Below are positions 1 to 3,868 of a DNA stretch of 5,245 bases, piece after piece (position 1 is the first letter of the stretch; each line of letters begins with the position of its first letter). Position numbers and translations under genes: made by a program. The DNA is from Candidatus Coatesiibacteriota bacterium (GTDB lineage Bacteria > RBG-13-66-14): NCBI GenBank assembly GCA_014728185.1, contig WJMB01000188.1, positions 1-5,245 on the forward strand, written 5' to 3'. The notes beneath the pieces were generated by a model. The model was not told where the DNA came from, did no database searches, and saw only the letters and a program-made list of their open reading frames with translations.

Positions 1-77
1 ATCCAGTGCGACCATTCCGACTCGATGGCCTGCCGCGACTCGGGCTGGATCCAGCTCTACAGCCGCAACGCCCAGGA
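1..77 (+). repeat. Partial duplicate of an internal porA segment, fused in frame to porD
   Basis: Bases 1-77 align without gaps to 755-831 inside porA, with 73 of 77 bases identical. The four differences (positions 15, 36, 51 and 66) are all third-codon, synonymous changes. The 25 encoded residues equal PorA residues 118-142. Similarity stops abruptly after the shared AACGCCCAGGA (67-77), where the PorD signature begins. The silent-only divergence suggests the segment comes from a second, functional porA (a paralogue or a related strain) and not from a simple copying of the porA seen here. It may be a genomic rearrangement or a chimeric join at a contig end. Confidence 0.9.
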
Positions 78-306
78 CTACAACACCGGCGCCTGGCGCG
101 CCGACCGTCCGGTCTGGCACGCCGACAAGTGCATCCACTGCTTCCGCTGCTTCATCTTCTGTCCGGACTCGGCGATCACCTTCGACCCCGAGACGCGCAA
201 GATCACCGGTCACGACTACCTGCACTGCAAGGGCTGCGGCCTGTGCGCCGAGACCTGTCCCGACAAGGTCCGGGCGATCACCATGACCAAGGAGACCGTC
301 GAGTAG
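1..306 (+). CDS. porD: Pyruvate:ferredoxin oxidoreductase delta subunit (2x[4Fe-4S] ferredoxin-type), 5' end incomplete or chimeric
   Basis: This is the electron-transfer subunit of the cytoplasmic pyruvate:ferredoxin oxidoreductase. It passes electrons from the PorA/PorB active site, through two [4Fe-4S] clusters, to soluble ferredoxin. Numbered from the first in-frame ATG (25), the protein has 93 residues. The PorD signature YNTGAWRADRP lies at 19-29. Cluster-binding cysteines are C36, C39, C42, C46 followed by proline, and C68, C71, C74, C78 followed by proline, which is the classical CxxCxxCxxxCP pair. The frame is open from base 1, so the gene is cut by the window edge. Bases 1-77 encode an internal PorA segment (IQCDHSDSMACRDSG onward) rather than a PorD N-terminus. 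The genuine PorD start is therefore not visible, and the ATG at 25 is a PorA methionine codon, not a credible start; no Shine-Dalgarno sequence precedes it. From about residue 18 the PorD identity is secure. It is followed 97 bases later by porA. Confidence 0.88.
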   Translation: MQCDHSDSMACRDSGWIQLYSRNAQDYNTGAWRADRPVWHADKCIHCFRCFIFCPDSAITFDPETRKITGHDYLHCKGCGLCAETCPDKVRAITMTKETVE

Positions 307-346
307 GCGGTCCGGCCCTGTTCAAAGTTTTCGACATCCACACGAA

Positions 347-392
347 CCGCCGGCGGACGTTCCCCGAACGTGAACGAGCCGTCCGCGGGCGG
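347..392 (+). repeat. GC-rich inverted repeat (RNA hairpin) in the porD-porA gap
   Basis: The left arm CCGCCGGCGGACG (347-359) pairs with the right arm CGTCCGCGGGCGG (380-392) at 12 of 13 positions; the only mismatch is G352/G387. The loop has 20 bases. A second, mutually exclusive hairpin, ACGTTC (357-362) with GAACGT (366-371), overlaps the left arm. The stem ends two bases before the porA Shine-Dalgarno sequence, and no T-run follows, so it does not look like an ordinary intrinsic terminator. A role in mRNA processing, subunit stoichiometry or translation control of porA is possible but is inference. Confidence 0.6.
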
Positions 393-393
393 A

Positions 394-399
394 AGGAGG
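394..399 (+). promoter_or_regulatory. Shine-Dalgarno sequence of porA
   Basis: AGGAGG lies four bases before the GTG at 404. It selects this GTG as the porA start; the resulting N-terminus MAKKTIALTGNQAVAYG is the usual one for PorA proteins. Confidence 0.85.
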
Positions 400-403
400 A
401 ACC

Positions 404-1606
404 GTGGCAAAGAAGACAATCGCGCTGACGGGGAACCAGGCGGTCGCCTACGGGATGATGCAGATCAACCCCGACGTGGTGGCGGCCTACCCGATCACCC
501 CCCAGACCGCGCTGATGCAGAAATTCGCCGACTTCCACGCCGACGGCGAGGTGGACACCGAGCTGGTGCTGGTGGAGAGCGAGCACTCGGCGATGAGCGC
601 CTGCGTGGGCTCTTCGGCCGCCGGTGCCCGGACGATGACCGCCACCAGCGCCAACGGTCTGGCGCTGATGTTCGAGATCGTCTACATCGCCGCCTCGACG
701 CGCCTGCCCATCGTGATGCCCGTGGTCAACCGCGCCCTTTCGGCGCCGATCAACATCCAGTGCGACCACTCCGACTCGATGGCCTGCCGTGACTCGGGCT
801 GGATTCAGCTCTACAGCCGTAACGCCCAGGAGGCCTACGAGAACACCATCATGGCGATGCGCATCGCCGAGCATCCCGACGTGCTGCTGCCCACCATGGT
901 CTGTCTGGACGGCTTCATCACCTCCCACGGGATGGAGAACGTCACCGTCTACGACAAGGCCGACGTCCAGGCCTTCATCGGCACCTACGAGCCGACCAAC
1001 CACCTGCTCGATCCCGAGCTGCCGGTGACCATCGGCCCGCTGGACTTCTCCGACTACTACTTCGAGCACAAGCGCGGGCAGATCGACGCGATGAACGCCG
1101 CCCGCCGGGTCATGCTCGATGTCTCGAAGGAGTTCGCCGCCAAGTTCGGCACCCGGGACTACGGCTACTTCAAGCCCTACCACCTCGATGACGCCGAGAC
1201 GGCGATCATCGTGCTCAACTCCACCGGCGGCACCGTCGAGTACGTCGTCGACGAGCTGCGCGCCAAGGGCGAAAAGGTCGGCGCTCTCTCGCTGCGCTGC
1301 TTCCGTCCCTTCCCGGGCGAGGAGCTGGCCGACGCCCTGTCCCACGTAAAAGCCGTGGCGGTGATGGACCGCCTGGAGAGCTTCGGTGCCCTGGGCGGCC
1401 CGGTCTACAACGAGCTGCGCTCGGTGATGTTCGACATGGACGCCCGTCCCAAGATCATCAGCCGCACCTACGGTCTGGGCGGCAAGACCGTCGACAACGA
1501 ACACATCCACACCCTGTTCGCCGAACTGAAGACTCTGGCCGGCGGTGGCAGCGCCGACCAGCACGGCTACCTCAACGTCCGCGAGCCCGCCGGCTCGTCG
1601 GCCTAG
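404..1606 (+). CDS. porA: Pyruvate:ferredoxin oxidoreductase alpha subunit
   Basis: PorA is the large catalytic subunit. With PorB it cleaves pyruvate to acetyl-CoA and CO2 and reduces ferredoxin. The protein has 400 residues, a normal length for the separate-subunit type, and starts at GTG 404 behind AGGAGG. Domain I (about 1-230) shows YPITPQT at 29-35 with the conserved active-site Thr32, the ESEHSA motif with Glu60 expected to contact the TPP aminopyrimidine, and NRALSAP with Arg110 in the place of the pyruvate-carboxylate-binding arginine. These roles are assigned by analogy with Desulfovibrio PFOR. Residues 118-142 form the conserved stretch that is also found at bases 1-75. The MENVTVYD and GPLDFSDYY regions follow. 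Domain II (about 262-375) is the transketolase C-terminal-like fold, with RCFRPFPGEEL and DRLESFGALGGP. The order porD-porA-porB on one strand with short gaps indicates one operon. A related 2-oxoacid substrate cannot be fully excluded, but PorA is much the best fit. Confidence 0.95.
   Translation: MAKKTIALTGNQAVAYGMMQINPDVVAAYPITPQTALMQKFADFHADGEVDTELVLVESEHSAMSACVGSSAAGARTMTATSANGLALMFEIVYIAASTRLPIVMPVVNRALSAPINIQCDHSDSMACRDSGWIQLYSRNAQEAYENTIMAMRIAEHPDVLLPTMVCLDGFITSHGMENVTVYDKADVQAFIGTYEPTNHLLDPELPVTIGPLDFSDYYFEHKRGQIDAMNAARRVMLDVSKEFAAKFGTRDYGYFKPYHLDDAETAIIVLNSTGGTVEYVVDELRAKGEKVGALSLRCFRPFPGEELADALSHVKAVAVMDRLESFGALGGPVYNELRSVMFDMDARPKIISRTYGLGGKTVDNEHIHTLFAELKTLAGGGSADQHGYLNVREPAGSSA
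755..831 (+). repeat. porA-internal partner of the duplicated segment at the left end
   Basis: This stretch codes for PorA residues 118-142 plus part of the next codon. It matches bases 1-77 at 73 of 77 positions, with only silent differences (769, 790, 805, 820). Here it is in its natural context: the reading frame continues as EAYENTIMAM, as expected for PorA. Confidence 0.9.
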
Positions 1607-1610
1607 CGCG

Positions 1611-1615
1611 GGAGG
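1611..1615 (+). promoter_or_regulatory. Shine-Dalgarno sequence of porB
   Basis: GGAGG lies seven bases before the ATG at 1623, within the 16-base gap after the porA stop. It decides the start of porB at 1623; the frame is open further upstream into porA, but no such site serves the earlier codons. Confidence 0.8.
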
Positions 1616-1622
1616 CACCACG

Positions 1623-2561
1623 ATGGCAAGCTTCAAGGAGATCGCCGCGACCACCCGGCAGCGCCTGACCGGCGGCCACCGGATGTGCGCCGGCTGCGGC
1701 GCGACCATCATCATGCGGCAGGCCCTGCACAGCCTGGACCCCGAGGACGAGGTCGTCGTCACCGCGGCCACGGGGTGCATGGAGGTCTCGACCACCATCT
1801 ACCCCTACAGCGCCTGGAAGTGTTCCTACATCCACAACGCCTTCGAGAACTCGGCGGCCACCTGCTCCGGCGCCGAGACCGCCTACCGCGCCCTGAAAGA
1901 CAAGGGCCGCGTCAAGGCCAACTACAAATTCCTGGCCTTCGGCGGCGACGGCGGCACCTACGACATCGGCCTGCAGAGCCTCTCCGGGGCGATGGAGCGC
2001 GGCCACGACATGGTCTATCTTTGCTACGACAACGAGGCCTACATGAACACGGGCTACCAGCGCTCCGGGGCGACCCCCCGAGGCGCCAGCACCACCACAG
2101 CGCCGGCGGGCAAGAAGCGCCTGGGCAAGCCCCAGTTCAACAAGGACCTCACCGGCATCCTGGCCGCCCACCGGCTGCCCTACTTGGCCCAGTCAGTGCC
2201 CAGCCGTCCCAACGACTTCATGCGCAAGATGCGCACCGCCTTCTACACCGAGGGGCCCTGCTTCGTCAACGCCATCTCGCCCTGCATCCCGGGCTGGCGC
2301 ATCGCTCCCAACCAGAGTTTCGACATGGCCGAGCTGGCCGTGCAGACTTGTTTCTGGCCGCTGTATGAAGTAATCGACGGCGAGTGGAAGCTCAACCACA
2401 AGCCCAAGGAAAAGAAGCCCGTCGTCGACTGGCTGATGCCCCAGGGCCGCTTCCGCCACCTGTTCAAGCCCGATCTTCGTCAGGACATCATCGACGAGAT
2501 CCAGGCCGAGGTCGACCGCCGTTGGCACGAGCTCCTGCTCAAGTGCGGCGAGGGAGCCTAG
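1623..2561 (+). CDS. porB: Pyruvate:ferredoxin oxidoreductase beta subunit
   Basis: PorB binds thiamine diphosphate and the [4Fe-4S] cluster nearest to it, and forms the active site with PorA. The protein has 312 residues, typical for the family. C22 and C25 (MCAGCG), C52 (ATGCMEVST) and C221 (SPCIPGW) are the expected four cluster ligands. The TPP/Mg motif runs from GDGGTYD (G108, D109, G110) to YDNEAYMNTG (N137), about 30 residues in all. It is followed by QRSGATPRGASTTTAPAGK, a very conserved PorB stretch. The C-terminal tail (about 240-312) has the usual KLNHKP...KPVVDWLMPQGRFRHL sequence. Only 16 bases separate it from porA, and it is the last gene of the operon: a strong hairpin terminator starts 37 bases after the stop. 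No frameshift or missing key residue is seen. The last codons have a degenerate second copy downstream (2678-2705). Confidence 0.96.
   Translation: MASFKEIAATTRQRLTGGHRMCAGCGATIIMRQALHSLDPEDEVVVTAATGCMEVSTTIYPYSAWKCSYIHNAFENSAATCSGAETAYRALKDKGRVKANYKFLAFGGDGGTYDIGLQSLSGAMERGHDMVYLCYDNEAYMNTGYQRSGATPRGASTTTAPAGKKRLGKPQFNKDLTGILAAHRLPYLAQSVPSRPNDFMRKMRTAFYTEGPCFVNAISPCIPGWRIAPNQSFDMAELAVQTCFWPLYEVIDGEWKLNHKPKEKKPVVDWLMPQGRFRHLFKPDLRQDIIDEIQAEVDRRWHELLLKCGEGA
2531..2558 (+). repeat. porB 3'-end direct repeat, copy 1
   Basis: The last coding bases of porB match 2678-2705 at 24 of 28 positions. The core 2536-2558 matches 2683-2705 at 21 of 23. The copies are 147 bases apart and in direct orientation. 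Confidence 0.55.
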
Positions 2562-2598
2562 CAGGTGTTGGCAAACAGTAAGCGGTATCAGTGATATT

Positions 2599-2631
2599 GC
2601 AAAGGACGGTCCCTATGGGGCCGTCCTTTGC
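2599..2631 (+). terminator. Intrinsic terminator of the por operon
   Basis: The perfect 11-bp arms GCAAAGGACGG (2599-2609) and CCGTCCTTTGC (2621-2631) continue inward through one G-T wobble and three C-G pairs, leaving only a three-base loop (TAT). This gives a stem of about 15 bp. The T-run after it is weak, but the A/T-rich foot of the stem (AAAG/CTTT) and the site 37 bases after the porB stop fit a terminator. It may also stop transcripts of the convergent minus-strand gene. Confidence 0.85.
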
Positions 2632-2766
2632 TTGAGCGGAAACCGGCATGGCCGCTGCCAAGTGGGGGGGGCATCATGCCCTTGCTCTAGTGCGGCGAGG
2701 GGGCCGGGGGGCGGCCGGACCCTCCGGGCAACGACCGGCATATGCCGACCTCCGCTTAAAACAGCG
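2632..2766. other. G-rich convergent spacer
   Basis: This 135-bp spacer lies between the por terminator and the stop codon of the minus-strand gene. I see no gene in it. It contains G-runs of 8 (2664-2671), 5 (2699-2703) and 6 (2706-2711) bases, small hairpins such as GGGCA/TGCCC (2669-2681) and CCGGA/TCCGG (2715-2727), and a 12-bp palindrome, CGGCATATGCCG (2736-2747). One of these may end the minus-strand transcript, but none has a convincing T-run on that strand. Confidence 0.5.
2678..2705 (+). repeat. porB 3'-end direct repeat, copy 2 (degenerate, non-coding)
   Basis: This is a degenerate copy of 2531-2558 (24 of 28 bases identical), including the shared AGTGCGGCGAGGG. It lies outside any gene, beyond the terminator. 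It may be a remnant of an old duplication of the porB end; coincidence in GC-rich DNA is less likely but possible. Confidence 0.5.
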
Positions 2767-3612
2767 CTACTCGATGAGGAACGTCCGTGTCAGCACCTGT
2801 TCGCCGTCCAGGATCACCCGGGCCGTCCAGCGTCCCGGCTCCCAGTCGCCGGGCTCGGTGTAGCCCTTGCCGCCGATGACCCGCAGCTCGGCCTGACCGG
2901 CGCTGAACTCGGCGGCGCGGACCTCCTCCCAACGGACCTCGCCGGCTGGATCCAGCCACTCCAGGGTGACGGGGTAGCTCTGAGGCAGGGCGGTGTCTGC
3001 CCGCTCCAGCTCCAGGGCCCAGACGACCAGGGAGGTCTCGGCGCCGTCGAAGACGGCCCGGGGGCTCTCGTACTCGCCGTGCTTGTAGAAGCTCAACTCC
3101 TCGGCGGCGGGACGCTCACCGCCGGAAGCGGCCGGAACGACCACCTCGGCGGTCTCCTGGCCCATCGTCTTGGCCAGGCTGATGGCCAGGCCGCGACAGA
3201 CCCAGGGCAACTCGCCGGCGTCGCCCACGGTCTGGGTTTCGCCGAGGACGGCCTCGGCGCTGTCCACCTCGACCAGGCGCACACTGACGGTGAAGGTGCT
3301 GCCCAGGGCGGCCAGGGAGCCCACGGCGACGAAGTCGGCCCCGGTGAGCTGACCGACCTCGGCGGCCTCGTCGGCGGTCAGGCCGGCGGCGGTCAGGCTG
3401 CGCTCCTCGAGAACGGCGTTGAGCCGCGAGCGCTCGATGATCCGCACCCCGGGCAGGCCGACCAGCTCGGTGCGGATGATCTCGGCCACGGCCTGAGCCT
3501 GGTCGGGAAAGACGCCCAGGGCCTGGAAGTCGGTCACGGCCAGGTCAACGACCTCGCCGGCGACGCAGGCTATCGGCAACAGCAGCAACAGGACGGGGAT
3601 GCGACGACGCAT
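2767..3612 (-). CDS. Secreted CsgG/LpoB-like domain protein with an extra C-terminal domain
   Basis: The product is predicted to be an exported envelope protein of 281 residues. The start at 3612 is fixed by AGGAGG six bases upstream. Residues 1-19 (MRRRIPVLLLLLPIACVAG) form a short signal peptide. C16 in LPIAC recalls a lipobox, but proline at -3 is atypical, so lipoprotein status is open. Residues 21-130 resemble the CsgG/FlgO/LpoB family: an initial strand LAVTDFQALG, then the pattern IIRTELVGLPGVRIIERSRLN, VLEERSLTAAGL, GQLTGADFVAVGSL and SVRLVEVDSAEAVLGETQ. Members bind or assemble in the outer membrane or activate cell-wall enzymes; which role applies here is unknown. After a linker rich in Ala and Pro, residues 170-281 look beta-rich, with SLVVWALEL, VTLEWLDPAGEVRWEE and PGDWEPGRWTARVILDGEQVLTRTFLIE patterns (W-P-G-x-W then V-x-x-D-G), like an Ig-type fold. 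I cannot name this domain. The gene converges on porB and diverges from the FIST gene. Confidence 0.85.
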   Translation of the reverse strand: MRRRIPVLLLLLPIACVAGEVVDLAVTDFQALGVFPDQAQAVAEIIRTELVGLPGVRIIERSRLNAVLEERSLTAAGLTADEAAEVGQLTGADFVAVGSLAALGSTFTVSVRLVEVDSAEAVLGETQTVGDAGELPWVCRGLAISLAKTMGQETAEVVVPAASGGERPAAEELSFYKHGEYESPRAVFDGAETSLVVWALELERADTALPQSYPVTLEWLDPAGEVRWEEVRAAEFSAGQAELRVIGGKGYTEPGDWEPGRWTARVILDGEQVLTRTFLIE

Positions 3613-3618
3613 CGGGGG

Positions 3619-3624
3619 CCTCCT
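3619..3624 (-). promoter_or_regulatory. Shine-Dalgarno sequence of the CsgG-like gene
   Basis: CCTCCT on the plus strand reads AGGAGG on the minus strand, six bases before the ATG at 3612-3610. It argues against the longer open frame that extends upstream to about 4179, which would run through the promoter region and into the FIST gene. Confidence 0.85.
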
Positions 3625-3680
3625 GGTTTGAGGTCTCCATGGACGTAGTAACGACCGGGAAGAAGGGGCGGCACGCTGAT

Positions 3681-3711
3681 AGTATAGCATTCGACGGGGT
3701 CCGCTCACCAA
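3681..3711 (-). promoter_or_regulatory. Candidate sigma70-type promoter for the CsgG-like gene
   Basis: On the minus strand TGCTATACT gives an extended -10 (TG-N-TATACT, five of six bases to consensus; -10 at plus positions 3681-3686). TTGGTG (plus 3706-3711) is a possible -35 with a long 19-base spacer. Transcription would start near 3674, leaving a leader of about 60 bases that contains the AGGAGG. Consensus match only. Confidence 0.55.
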
Positions 3712-3714
3712 GAC

Positions 3715-3744
3715 TTGCCGATGCCGCTGTGATTCTGCTAAACT
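3715..3744 (+). promoter_or_regulatory. Second candidate promoter towards the FIST gene
   Basis: TTGCCG (3715-3720), an 18-base spacer and TAAACT (3739-3744) preceded by TGC form an extended -10 promoter-like site. It is an alternative, or an addition, to the TTGACA site further downstream. This sub-region (about 3670-3775) is clearly more AT-rich than the flanking genes. Confidence 0.35.
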
Positions 3745-3765
3745 GTTTATATCCTTTACCTTTGC

Positions 3766-3794
3766 TTGACAATCGGCCCTATCAGCCGTACTTT
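3766..3794 (+). promoter_or_regulatory. Candidate sigma70-type promoter of the FIST gene
   Basis: A perfect -35 TTGACA (3766-3771) is followed after exactly 17 bases by TACTTT (3789-3794), which keeps the key first TA and last T of the -10. Transcription would begin near 3801, giving a leader of about 68 bases before the ATG at 3869. An inverted repeat overlaps both elements (3770-3802), which suggests control by a DNA-binding protein. Confidence 0.5.
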
Positions 3795-3802
3795 GCCGAT
3801 TG
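3770..3802. promoter_or_regulatory. Inverted repeat overlapping the FIST promoter (operator-like)
   Basis: CAATCGGC (3770-3777) and GCCGATTG (3795-3802) are perfect 8-bp inverted arms separated by 17 bases, so the arm centres are 25 bp apart. The left arm covers the end of the -35, and the right arm follows the -10 into the start region. This layout fits a repressor operator. A start-site RNA hairpin is unlikely because transcription would begin within the right arm. No regulator gene is visible in the window. Confidence 0.4.
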
Positions 3803-3868
3803 GCACCGTCGCCAACCCAGTAAGCCGCGGCCTTCCCGGCCCCAAGCGCAAGATAGGCAGGTTCACCG

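Noticed and set aside
25..27. ATG at 25 as the true porD start
   Set aside because: It equals an internal methionine codon of the PorA segment, has no Shine-Dalgarno sequence, and the frame is open from base 1.
1545..1622. Upstream extension of porB into porA
   Set aside because: The extra 26 residues are a frame-shifted reading of the porA end. The ATG at 1623 with GGAGG seven bases upstream gives the normal PorB N-terminus.
278..1798. Minus-strand open frame of 506 codons across porA
   Set aside because: It is an antisense shadow of a GC-rich gene: the product is low-complexity (V/G/H/D-rich) with no recognisable domain, there is no ribosome binding site, and porA on the other strand is certain.
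2632..3648. Plus-strand open frame of 338 codons opposite the CsgG-like gene
   Set aside because: Its translation is G/L/Q/A-rich without any domain pattern. The opposite strand has a signal peptide, a perfect AGGAGG and a recognisable fold.
3770..3868. tRNA or small structured RNA in the FIST leader
   Set aside because: Apart from the 8-bp dyad, no cloverleaf arms, CCA end or T-loop sequence could be found; the dyad is better explained as an operator.
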